Of a stretch of 59,198 nucleotides of DNA, positions 53,092 to 59,198 are shown one piece after another. This DNA is from Thiohalospira halophila DSM 15071. Lineage in GTDB: Bacteria; Pseudomonadota; Gammaproteobacteria; Thiohalospirales; Thiohalospiraceae. The number at the start of each line of letters is the position of its first letter. Position 1 is the stretch's first letter. Position numbers and translations under genes: made by a program. The stretch spans positions 1 through 59,198 of the forward strand of contig NZ_FOMJ01000005.1 in assembly GCF_900112605.1 (NCBI RefSeq), in the 5' to 3' direction. Under the pieces are notes generated by a model. The model was not told the origin of the DNA and searched no databases. It saw nothing but the letters and a program-made list of their open reading frames with translations.

Positions 53092-53117
53092 CGGTTCAGC
53101 CGCAGCCCGGGGAACAC
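53092..53117. repeat. CRISPR-repeat-like element in the ygfA leader
   Basis: The element begins CGGTTCAGCC and ends CGGGGAACAC, exactly the first and last 10 bases of the CRISPR repeats at 5-644, but with 6 bases (GCAGCC) in the middle instead of 9. The internal palindrome that forms the Cas6e stem is therefore damaged. It ends 1 nt before the GTG start of ygfA, and its GGGG supplies the ribosome-binding site. There is only one copy, with no cas gene or leader nearby. Confidence 0.6.
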
Positions 53118-53118
53118 C

Positions 53119-53733
53119 GTGGAGACCAGCGAGAGTCGCAAGCAACTGCGCCGCCGCCTGCGCCGCGCCCGGCGCCACCTGGAGCCGGGGGAGCGCCGTC
53201 GCCGCTCTACCGACCTGGTAACCCACCTGGCGCGCCACCCCTGGTTCGTCTACAGCGATCGGATCGCCCTCTACCTCCCCAACGACGGCGAGGTGGATCT
53301 GCGCCCCCTGGCCGAGCGCGCCTGGGCCATGCACAAGACCTGTTACCTGCCGGTGATCGGCGGGCCGGGCATGCGCGCCATGCGCTTCGCCCCCTGGGGG
53401 CCGGAGACGCCCATGGCCCCCAACACCTACGGGATCCCGGAGCCGGTGGTCCACCACCAGCACCTGGTCCCCGCCTGGGGACTGGACCTGCTCCTGCTGC
53501 CGCTGGTGGGGTTCGACCGGGCCGGGAACCGGCTGGGCATGGGCGGCGGCTTCTACGACCAGAGCCTGGCCTATCGCGCCCGGCGACGGGTCTGGAACCC
53601 GCCCCGGCTCATGGGGACGGCCTACGCCTTCCAGGAGGTGGAGGCGCTCAAGGCGGAATCGTGGGACATCCCGGTGGCCGCGGTGGCCACCGATGCCGGC
53701 ATCATCCCGGCGGAGAACCGGCCGGCTCAGTAG
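53119..53733 (+). CDS. ygfA: 5-formyltetrahydrofolate cyclo-ligase
   Basis: 204 residues from GTG 53119 (VETSESRKQLRRRLRRARRH); an earlier in-frame ATG at 53059 would read through the repeat-like element. It converts 5-formyl-THF to 5,10-methenyl-THF with ATP. Motifs are ALYLPNDGEVDLRPL, PKPxxG-type DLLLLPLVGFDRAGNRLGMG, and GGGFYDQSL. Its location downstream of 6S RNA is conserved. Folate salvage fits the one-carbon flux from the gcv operon in this window. Confidence 0.94.
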   Translation: METSESRKQLRRRLRRARRHLEPGERRRRSTDLVTHLARHPWFVYSDRIALYLPNDGEVDLRPLAERAWAMHKTCYLPVIGGPGMRAMRFAPWGPETPMAPNTYGIPEPVVHHQHLVPAWGLDLLLLPLVGFDRAGNRLGMGGGFYDQSLAYRARRRVWNPPRLMGTAYAFQEVEALKAESWDIPVAAVATDAGIIPAENRPAQ

Positions 53734-53828
53734 GCCGCCAGCAGCTCACCGGCAAAGGTCGTCGAGAGGATGCCGACGACAACCAGGACGGTGATCGCGG
53801 TAACGAGATCGGGCTTTCTGCTTCTCAT
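53727..53828 (-). CDS. 33-residue single-span membrane protein
   Basis: A short frame beginning MRSRKPDLVTAITVLVVVGI and ending AGELLAAY. It has an excellent Shine-Dalgarno (AAGGAGGGGAAC directly before the ATG), a basic N-terminus (RSRK), one hydrophobic span (residues 8-26) and a short C-terminal tail. This is the layout of small inner-membrane proteins with the N-terminus inside. Its stop region overlaps the ygfA stop by 7 nt on the other strand. No family is recognised. Strong initiation signals and a coherent membrane segment support expression. Confidence 0.6.
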   Translation of the reverse strand: MRSRKPDLVTAITVLVVVGILSTTFAGELLAAY

Positions 53829-54099
53829 GTTCCCCTCCTTAGCCATTCAGGATTCCAACGGGGCCCCAATACATCCCCCGATGAACACGTTAATCCCCGT
53901 CAATCCGTGAGGGTGGTCACATTCTGCTCGACGGCCCTCGCGGTCCGCCTCGGGACCCGCAACGGCACCATCGGCCTTCAGAATACCATCTTCTCCGTGC
54001 GGGGGAGCTGGTCCGGCGCGCGGCCGTTGCGCGAGCCGCGCGGATACGGGATCATCCCCTACCCAATGACTCAGGAATGGAGCGGGAGGGAGCGGCAAG
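53829..54099. other. Intergenic region with no recognised gene
   Basis: 271 bp between the small membrane-protein start (leftward) and the EVE gene (rightward). It should contain both promoters. GCGCGCGGCCG and GAGCCGCGCGG (around 54015-54040) are GC-rich inverted segments. A GGGAGGG ribosome-binding site precedes the EVE ATG. Nothing else is supported. Confidence 0.4.
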
Positions 54100-54570
54100 A
54101 TGGCCTACTGGCTGATGAAATCGGAACCCGACGTCTTCGGCATCGACCACCTGGCGGCAATGCCCGACGGCACTGACCACTGGGACGGGATCCGCAACTA
54201 TCAGGTCCGCAACATGATCCGGGACCGGATGCAGCCCGGGGACCAGGCGCTGTTCTACCACTCCAACACCAAGCCGCCGGGCATCGCCGGGCTCATGGAG
54301 ATCGTCAGCGAGCCCTACATCGACCACACCGCCTTCGACCCGGAGGCGAAGTACTACGATCCCAAGTCGGACCCGGACAAGCCGCGCTGGTACATGGTCG
54401 ACGTGCGCTACACCCGCCACTTCGACCGCTACATCCCGCTGGACGAACTCAAGCAGCGGCCGGAGCTGGCGGAGATGAAGCTGGTGCAGAAGGGCAACCG
54501 GCTCTCCATCATGCCGGTGACCGAGGACGAGTGGCAGGCCATCCTGGCCATGGAGAAGGAAGGGGCGTGA
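54100..54570 (+). CDS. EVE domain protein
   Basis: 156 residues covering one EVE (PUA-like) domain: MAYWLMKSEPDVFGIDHLAA, HWDGIRNYQVRNMIRD, GDQALFYHSNTKPPGIAGLM, and PRWYMVDVRY. EVE domains bind modified bases in DNA or RNA (thymocyte nuclear protein 1 family). Stand-alone bacterial copies like this are common near ygfA-type housekeeping genes, and their ligand is not known. The stop overlaps the next gene's GTG start (GTGA). Confidence 0.9.
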   Translation: MAYWLMKSEPDVFGIDHLAAMPDGTDHWDGIRNYQVRNMIRDRMQPGDQALFYHSNTKPPGIAGLMEIVSEPYIDHTAFDPEAKYYDPKSDPDKPRWYMVDVRYTRHFDRYIPLDELKQRPELAEMKLVQKGNRLSIMPVTEDEWQAILAMEKEGA

Positions 54571-55241
54571 TCACCGCGTATCACCAGTGGGCCGTCCCCG
54601 AATCCCAGCGCCTGCGCCTGGCGCTGGCCGCCAAGGGCGTGGATTTCGAGGCCGTGGCCGTCGCCCCGGATGACGACGCCACCTTCTTCGACCTCGGCAT
54701 CGCCCGCACCCTGCCGGTGCTGGTGGACGATGCCGGCGCCGTGCACACCGACTTCCCCACCACCCTCTTCGAGCTGGACGGGATCGTGGGCGGTGAACCC
54801 CTGGTGGAGGGCGCCATCGACCGCGGCGCCCGGGACGCCCTGCTCGACTGGCGGGAGCAGGCCGACCCCCTGCTGCAGCGACTCTATGCGCCGGTGGTGC
54901 CCGCCTTCCGCGGCGTGGGCGACGACGAGGCCGCCTTCGAGGCGTGGAAGCGCGAGGCCGAGCACCGCTTCGGCATGGGCCTGGAGGCGCTGGCCAACGA
55001 CCGCTACGCCGCCTACGAACAGTTCGCCACCCTCTCCCGCCTGCCGGAGCTGGGCAAGTATCTCGAACAACGACGCTTCTACACCGGCACCCTCTCCGTC
55101 GCCGACTGCCTGCTCGCCGCCGACCTGGCGCCGCTGCAGCAGCTGGACGGCGTAAGCCTGCCGGTGAGTATCATGTACTACATCCAGCGGGTGGAGGCCG
55201 CCTGCGGGGCGGCCACCGCCGATGGCCTGCTGGCCGCCTGA
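54567..55241 (+). CDS. Glutathione S-transferase-like protein
   Basis: 224 residues from GTG 54567, with AGGAAGGGG upstream and a 4-nt overlap with the EVE gene. Thioredoxin-like N-terminal domain (PESQRLRLALAAKGVDFEAV, RTLPVLVDDAGAVHTDFPTT) and an all-helical C-terminal domain (FYTGTLSVADCLLAADLAPL). It resembles GST/SspA relatives; the catalytic residue and substrate are unclear. An in-frame ATG at 54531 lies inside the EVE gene and is less likely. Confidence 0.82.
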   Translation: MITAYHQWAVPESQRLRLALAAKGVDFEAVAVAPDDDATFFDLGIARTLPVLVDDAGAVHTDFPTTLFELDGIVGGEPLVEGAIDRGARDALLDWREQADPLLQRLYAPVVPAFRGVGDDEAAFEAWKREAEHRFGMGLEALANDRYAAYEQFATLSRLPELGKYLEQRRFYTGTLSVADCLLAADLAPLQQLDGVSLPVSIMYYIQRVEAACGAATADGLLAA

Positions 55242-55264
55242 CCAACCCGAACAGGAGGCAAATC

Positions 55265-55612
55265 ATGACCCTCGGAGAGCTTCTGCAGTTCCTTGATGCC
55301 AACACCAACCACCAGTTCCTCGCCGGCGAGGTGGCCGAGTCCCTGACCAGGGCGCAGAACGGCGAACACCCCGACCCCATCGCCGGCGAGATCCTCGCCG
55401 GGATCGCCGAGGGCTGCGGCGCCGCCGATACCGACGCCGAGGTGGAACGCGCCCAGGTGGTCAACAGCATCGGCCCCCTGCGCCTGAAGTACCAGGCCGA
55501 CGACGCCCCGGTGGAGGGCTTCCGCCTCATGCGCGAGACAGTGCTCGCCATCGACGAGGCCTTCGACCAGGAGGCCATCCGGCAGAAGACCGGCGAGGCG
55601 CCTTCGGGCTGA
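55265..55612 (+). CDS. Small hypothetical protein
   Basis: 115-residue acidic, helical, soluble protein with a strong AGGAGG site 7 nt before the ATG. It begins MTLGELLQFLDANTNHQFLA; no family is recognised. It lies 23 nt after the GST-like gene and is probably the last member of the EVE-GST-hypothetical unit, ending at the hairpin 55661-55690. Confidence 0.72.
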   Translation: MTLGELLQFLDANTNHQFLAGEVAESLTRAQNGEHPDPIAGEILAGIAEGCGAADTDAEVERAQVVNSIGPLRLKYQADDAPVEGFRLMRETVLAIDEAFDQEAIRQKTGEAPSG

Positions 55613-55660
55613 GGCCGGGTGTTACGGCTGGCTTGCAAGATGGCTTCGATTGGCGGAGAC

Positions 55661-55690
55661 GGAGAGGCCGTGACCCTTCACAGCCTCTCC
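55661..55690. terminator. Terminator hairpin between convergent genes
   Basis: GGAGAGGC (55661-55668) and GCCTCTCC (55683-55690) are perfect 8-bp arms, extended inside by GTGA/TCAC. It overlaps the last codons of the PIN-domain gene and follows the plus-strand gene by 48 nt. No clear U-run is seen, so termination strength is uncertain. Confidence 0.65.
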
Positions 55691-56157
55691 AGTCGCCGAA
55701 AGGCCTTCTCCCATGGCAGCCGACTACCGCGAGATCTCATACGCTCGTAGGCGGCCCTGGCCGCGTCCCTGGAAAGCAGCATCTCGCCAATCATCTGTTC
55801 AACGAGCCACAAAGTACCGTGAACCTCTACCCCCTGCTCACTGGCCAATTTGCGCAGAGGGTTATCCCCCGTTAGCAGGACGCATTCCTGCTCCCTCGCC
55901 AGTACCAGCGCAAGCATATCGTAGCGGCTGGGTGCGGAATGAACCGCCGCCTGACGACCGGCCTCGTCGATGAGGTCGCCGGACATGGGCAGCAATTCCA
56001 GACCGGCCTCGGGCAGTTCCGGATGATGAGATTCCAGCTCGTCAAAGAACAGGATGTCCGGCGTCGCGATACGATGGGGCAGTTGAAACAGGACGGGGAC
56101 CAACTCCCCCTCCTCGATATCGATCAGCACATTCGCATCACTGATCAGCAGCCGCAT
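55678..56157 (-). CDS. PIN-like ribonuclease, partner of the Xre-ImmA protein
   Basis: 159 residues from ATG 56157 (MRLLISDANVLIDIEEGELV). PIN-fold pattern: Asp7 in SDANVLID, Glu in FFDELESHH, RYDMLALVLA, and LLTGDNPLRKLA with the late acidic residue. It overlaps the 3' end of the HTH-ImmA gene by 20 nt. Such pairs (PIN-like protein plus Xre-ImmA/IrrE protein) behave like toxin-antitoxin modules in other bacteria; toxicity here is inferred. Confidence 0.78.
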   Translation of the reverse strand: MRLLISDANVLIDIEEGELVPVLFQLPHRIATPDILFFDELESHHPELPEAGLELLPMSGDLIDEAGRQAAVHSAPSRYDMLALVLAREQECVLLTGDNPLRKLASEQGVEVHGTLWLVEQMIGEMLLSRDAARAAYERMRSRGSRLPWEKAFRRLERL

Positions 56158-57202
56158 ATGCCGCATCCAGGTTGCGCTGCGCGCGCAGCTCGGCTAACGG
56201 CACCGCCAGCAGCTCTGCCGCCTTGGATTCAGAAATCCGGTCCTCCCCCAGAGCGCGATAGACCATCTGCGGGAACAGATGCGCCTTCTCCGCAGGGTAG
56301 GTGCGCGGTTCCTCCGTGCGCCAGCCATGCTTGCTGAAGTAGCGCGCCATGCGCTCGTAATTCGACGGCTGGAGTATCTCGAGCTGTCGCGCGCGGATGA
56401 CCCACCCCAGCATGCTCAGGCCATACTCTTCTTTCAGCAGGGCCAGCTCCTGGGGCTCCAGCCAGGTTCGTTTCGGACCCAGTGCCTCCAGCACCGAATC
56501 CCGGGGAGCCAGAAACGCCCCTGCGAAGTGATTGCAGGCCTTCTCTTCTTCCAGCTGTTCCCCGGCCAGTCGACCAGCCAGGATCCGGTGGCCAAGTTCG
56601 TGGGCCAGGGTGAAACGCTGACGATCCCCCGGCCACTCCCTACCCACGACAACAACCGGGTGACCGCCCACCTCCGCGGTCAAGCCATCGAAACGGGCAG
56701 AGGGGTCCACATCCACCATCACCACGCGGAAACCCTGACCCTCCAGGGTATCCACCATGTCCGCAATCGGGCCAAGCCCCAGCCCCCAGGCCTGGCGCAG
56801 AAGAATGGCCAGCTCCTCGATATCTCCCTCTCGAGCGACCTGCTTCGACAGGCTTGAAGGGGTCTCGAACCCCCTGGCAAGAGCCGGGAACAAGCCTTCA
56901 AGCTCCAACCGACGCTCGACCTGATCCAGTACCTCGGCCCGGATCCGCTTCTCGTCCCGGACACGCAGGTTGGAACGCTTGCGGAACTCCAGGCCCTCGA
57001 GGGAATAGGCCGCTGGGCGCAGGAAATACTCACTCCGCACCCCAAGGGCACGAGCGAGCCGGATCAGCTGCCCCGAGTCGGGGGTCTTCTGCCCCTTTTC
57101 GAACTGGCTCAGGAGGGTATGGCTAACTCCAATCCGTGCGGCCAGATCGCGCAGGCTGAGGCCTGATGCCTCGCGAGCTCGCTTCAAGCGCTCTCCAAGC
57201 AT
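56138..57202 (-). CDS. Xre HTH and ImmA/IrrE metallopeptidase fusion
   Basis: 354 residues from ATG 57202 (MLGERLKRAREASGLSLRDL); GTG 57208 is an alternative. Residues 1-60 are an Xre helix-turn-helix (ARIGVSHTLLSQFEKGQKTP). A central zinc peptidase segment carries HELGH (FTLAHELGHRILAG) with downstream EEEKACNHFAGAFL, typical of ImmA/IrrE (COG2856). It probably represses its own promoter (arms at 57217-57253) and controls the PIN partner, possibly by cleavage. A restriction system lies immediately upstream. Confidence 0.87.
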   Translation of the reverse strand: MLGERLKRAREASGLSLRDLAARIGVSHTLLSQFEKGQKTPDSGQLIRLARALGVRSEYFLRPAAYSLEGLEFRKRSNLRVRDEKRIRAEVLDQVERRLELEGLFPALARGFETPSSLSKQVAREGDIEELAILLRQAWGLGLGPIADMVDTLEGQGFRVVMVDVDPSARFDGLTAEVGGHPVVVVGREWPGDRQRFTLAHELGHRILAGRLAGEQLEEEKACNHFAGAFLAPRDSVLEALGPKRTWLEPQELALLKEEYGLSMLGWVIRARQLEILQPSNYERMARYFSKHGWRTEEPRTYPAEKAHLFPQMVYRALGEDRISESKAAELLAVPLAELRAQRNLDAAYAAADQ

Positions 57203-57216
57203 AGCCACTCGCCCCC

Positions 57217-57253
57217 GTTTACATAAAGAAAGGAATTCTCCGAAATTGTAAAC
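57217..57253 (-). promoter_or_regulatory. Inverted-repeat promoter of the Xre-ImmA/PIN pair
   Basis: GTTTACA (57217-57223) and TGTAAAC (57247-57253) are perfect 7-bp arms spaced by 23 nt, in an AT-rich patch just before the HTH gene. On the minus strand TTTACA could be the -35 and TTTATG/TATGTA the -10, so the arms would cover both promoter elements, a typical Xre repressor layout. The remainder of the gap to hsdM (57254-57335) shows no gene. Confidence 0.6.
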
Positions 57254-57335
57254 GACGCTGCGCGATCACGCACCCCGGTGACTCCGTTACTTGCCCACAA
57301 TACCTGGCTACAAGATGGTGACCGGCGGCTCCCGC

Positions 57336-58847
57336 TCAGGCCTTCCCGGACGGCGGTTCGGTGGACTCTTCCGCTTCCAGGGAGGCCAGCACCTGCCGAA
57401 ATCCCTCCAGCCCGGCCTCCAGGTTCTCCACGATCTCCTCGGCAATCGCCTCGGGTTCGGGGAGGTTGTCCATGTCTCCCAGGGACTCATCCCGTAGCCA
57501 GAAGATGTCCAGGCTCACCTTGTCCCGGGCCAGGATCTCCTCGTAGGTGAAGCGCCGCCAGCGGCCCTCCGGGGTCTCCTCGCTCCAGGTCTCCGTCCGT
57601 TCGTGCCGGTTTTCCGGGTGATAGCAGCGGATGAAGTCCTGCAGGTGCTCCAGCCGCAGGGGTTTGCGCTTGAGGGTGTGGTGGACGTTGGTGCGGTAGT
57701 CGTAGAACCACACCTCTCGGGTCCACGGCTCGGCGCGGCCGGGGCGGTTGTCGAAGAAGAGGACGTTGGCCTTCACCCCCTGGGCGTAGAAGATGCCCGT
57801 GGGCAGGCGCAGGATGGTGTGCAGATCGGTGGTCTCCAGCAGCTTGCGGCGGACCGTCTCCCCCGCCCCGCCCTCGAACAGGACGTTGTCCGGCACCACC
57901 ACGGCCGCCTGGCCGTTCTCCTTGAGCATGGTGCGGATGTGCTGGACGAAGTTGAGCTGCTTGTTGGAGGTGGTGGCCCAGAAGTCCTGACGCTCGTAGA
58001 CGAAGTCCTCCTTCTCCTGCTCCCCCGTATCATCATTGATGATGGTCATGCTGCTCTTGCGACCGAAGGGCGGATTGGTGAGGACGTAGTCGTAGCGCTG
58101 CGGCGCCGGGGTAATGAGCGCATCCGTGGAGAGGATGGTGGGCTGGTCATCGAGGTCGCCGATGTTGTGCAGGAAGAGGTTCATCAGGCACATGCGGCGG
58201 GCCTCGGCCACGATCTCGTTGCCGTGGAAGGTGTGGTGCTTGAGAAAGCGCTTTTCGCTGCCGTCCAGCTCGTGTTCGCGGGTGATGAAGTCGTAGGCGC
58301 GCAGGAAAAAGCCACCGGTGCCACAGGCCGGGTCCGCGATGCTCTTGCCGGGCGCCGGCCGGATGCACTCCACCATGGCTTCGATGAGCGGCCGCGGCGT
58401 GAAGTACTGCCCCGCCCCGGACTTCACGTCCTCCGCGTTCTTCTCCAGCAGGCCCTCGTAGAGGTCCCCCTTCACGTCCGCGTCGAGCATCGCCCAGTCC
58501 TCGGCGTCGATCATCTCGATGACGCGAGCGAGCTTGGCCGGGTCCTGGATCTTGTTCTGAGCCTTCATGAAGATCTGGCCCAGCATGCCGCCCTCCTGCC
58601 CCAGGACGCGGAGGGTCTCGATGTAGTGCGCCTCCAGCTCGGCCCCCTTCAGCCGCTTGAGGCTGGGCCAGTCGTACCCCGCCGGGATGCCGATGTCGCG
58701 GTCGTAGGGCGGCCGGGAGTACTCGTCGGCGAGCTTGAGGAAGATCAGATAGGTGAGCTGTTCCAGGTAGTCGCCGTACCCCACCCCGTCATCGCGCAGG
58801 GTGTGGCAGAAGCTCCAGACCTTGTTGACCAGGGTTTGGGCGTTCAA
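57336..58847 (-). CDS. hsdM: Type I restriction-modification DNA methyltransferase (HsdM)
   Basis: 503 residues. Helical N-terminal domain (VWSFCHTLRDDGVGYGDYLE), then an N6-adenine methyltransferase: motif I DPACGTGGF (172-180), motif IV NPPFG (258-262), and GQYFTPRPLIEAMVECI between. It methylates adenine with SAM as part of an HsdMSR complex. No hsdS follows; the downstream neighbour is the Xre-ImmA gene, so the specificity and restriction subunits would have to lie elsewhere or be absent. Confidence 0.95.
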   Translation of the reverse strand: MNAQTLVNKVWSFCHTLRDDGVGYGDYLEQLTYLIFLKLADEYSRPPYDRDIGIPAGYDWPSLKRLKGAELEAHYIETLRVLGQEGGMLGQIFMKAQNKIQDPAKLARVIEMIDAEDWAMLDADVKGDLYEGLLEKNAEDVKSGAGQYFTPRPLIEAMVECIRPAPGKSIADPACGTGGFFLRAYDFITREHELDGSEKRFLKHHTFHGNEIVAEARRMCLMNLFLHNIGDLDDQPTILSTDALITPAPQRYDYVLTNPPFGRKSSMTIINDDTGEQEKEDFVYERQDFWATTSNKQLNFVQHIRTMLKENGQAAVVVPDNVLFEGGAGETVRRKLLETTDLHTILRLPTGIFYAQGVKANVLFFDNRPGRAEPWTREVWFYDYRTNVHHTLKRKPLRLEHLQDFIRCYHPENRHERTETWSEETPEGRWRRFTYEEILARDKVSLDIFWLRDESLGDMDNLPEPEAIAEEIVENLEAGLEGFRQVLASLEAEESTEPPSGKA

Positions 58848-58886
58848 TCTCTTGCCTCCGGAGTCATGTAGGCCTGATCCGGCCGG

Positions 58887-59198
58887 TTAGCTTCCCCGTC
58901 TGGGAGGTCGGACTCCTCCCTTGCGGCGGATTCCGAATCCGACCCGGAAGATGTCGGGGATATTGATGCGGCCATCCTCGGTCCGGTAGAGGACGCCAAG
59001 CTCCTCCAGGTCATCAATGAGCAGCTCGATGTCGCGGCTGCCCTCGGGTGCAGAGGCAAAGCGGCGAGGCGGCAGTTTTTCCTCGGAGACCTGCAGCACC
59101 TCGTCCAGCACCACCCTGGTCCACTGCTTTTTCAGGTCGCTGATCTCCAGTGGCACCGTCATATCCCTCAGTCGATGGAGCAGCGGCGTTACCCAGGG
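58887..59198 (-). CDS. C-terminal part of an unidentified protein, cut by the window edge
   Basis: The frame is open to the right edge: upstream of the in-frame ATG at 59162 there are 12 further sense codons and no stop, so the start lies outside. The visible part has DLKKQWTRVVLDEVLQVSEE, RDIELLIDDLEELGVLYRTE, and ends INIPDIFRVGFGIRRKGGVR. The winged-helix-like end suggests the C-terminus of a larger, possibly ATPase-type, defence-associated protein, but no family is recognised. It precedes hsdM by 39 nt on the same strand. Confidence 0.65.
   Translation of the reverse strand, partial: PWVTPLLHRLRDMTVPLEISDLKKQWTRVVLDEVLQVSEEKLPPRRFASAPEGSRDIELLIDDLEELGVLYRTEDGRINIPDIFRVGFGIRRKGGVRPPRRGS

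Overview
The window is about 59 kb of very GC-rich, gene-dense bacterial chromosome. Its content points to a chemolithoautotrophic gammaproteobacterium: an alpha-carboxysome/form IA RuBisCO locus, a DAB-type inorganic-carbon pump, and the gammaproteobacterial block ygfB-pepP-ubiH-ubiI facing zapA-6S RNA-ygfA. The lineage (a sulfur oxidiser of the Ectothiorhodospiraceae/Thiohalospira/Thioalkalivibrio kind) is inferred from gene content only. Nearly every reading frame is GC-saturated, so long antisense frames are common and were ignored.

Layout. (1) 1-10.5 kb: a type I-E CRISPR array, leader, and a complete cas operon (cas3-cse1-cse2-cas7e-cas5e-cas6e-cas1-cas2, all on the minus strand), with a WYL-domain regulator just upstream of cas3. 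(2) 10.6-12.2 kb: two toxin-antitoxin pairs (Phd/PIN and RHH/MazF); the second is bracketed by an imperfect 60-bp direct repeat. (3) 12.2-15.8 kb: a short-form S-adenosylhomocysteinase and two surface-polysaccharide genes. (4) 15.8-34.6 kb: the CO2-concentrating region. On the plus strand are csoS1D and a Nudix gene. On the minus strand run cbbR, then cbbL-cbbS-csoS2-csoSCA-csoS4A-csoS4B-csoS1-csoS1-ferritin-like-acRAF-small disordered protein, then dabB-dabA-sulP. Divergent from cbbR is a two-gene unit whose first product is a class II aldolase fold without its catalytic residues. (5) 34.6-42.7 kb: a PfkB kinase gene, then (transcribed leftward) lipA-gcvT-gcvH-gcvPA-MBL lipoprotein-gcvPB-dgkA behind a tandem glycine riboswitch. 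(6) 42.7-46.6 kb: a Fur-type promoter and a ferric-iron ABC importer. (7) 46.6-55.6 kb: ubiquinone hydroxylases, pepP, ygfB, then DUF2062, a coiled-coil protein, zapA, 6S RNA, ygfA, an overlooked 33-residue membrane protein, and an EVE/GST/hypothetical trio. (8) 55.6 kb to the end: a PIN/Xre-ImmA pair, type I restriction-modification hsdM, and the C-terminus of an unidentified protein running off the edge.

How the parts fit. Bicarbonate accumulated by DabAB and possibly SulP is dehydrated by CsoSCA inside the CsoS1/CsoS4/CsoS1D shell and fixed by CbbLS packed on CsoS2. A motif close to TAGA-N2-CCAATCGAT occurs upstream of cbbL, upstream of dabB and between cbbR and the pseudo-aldolase, which suggests one CbbR-type regulon. 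The glycine cleavage system, with its own lipoyl synthase under glycine control, could serve glycine arising from the RuBisCO oxygenase reaction. The two ends of the window (CRISPR/TA and RM/PIN-ImmA) are defence-type.

Most interesting for follow-up: the shared operator, the pseudo-aldolase pair, a candidate orphan alpha-McdB, the coiled-coil insertion in SulP, and a CRISPR-repeat-like element in the ygfA leader.
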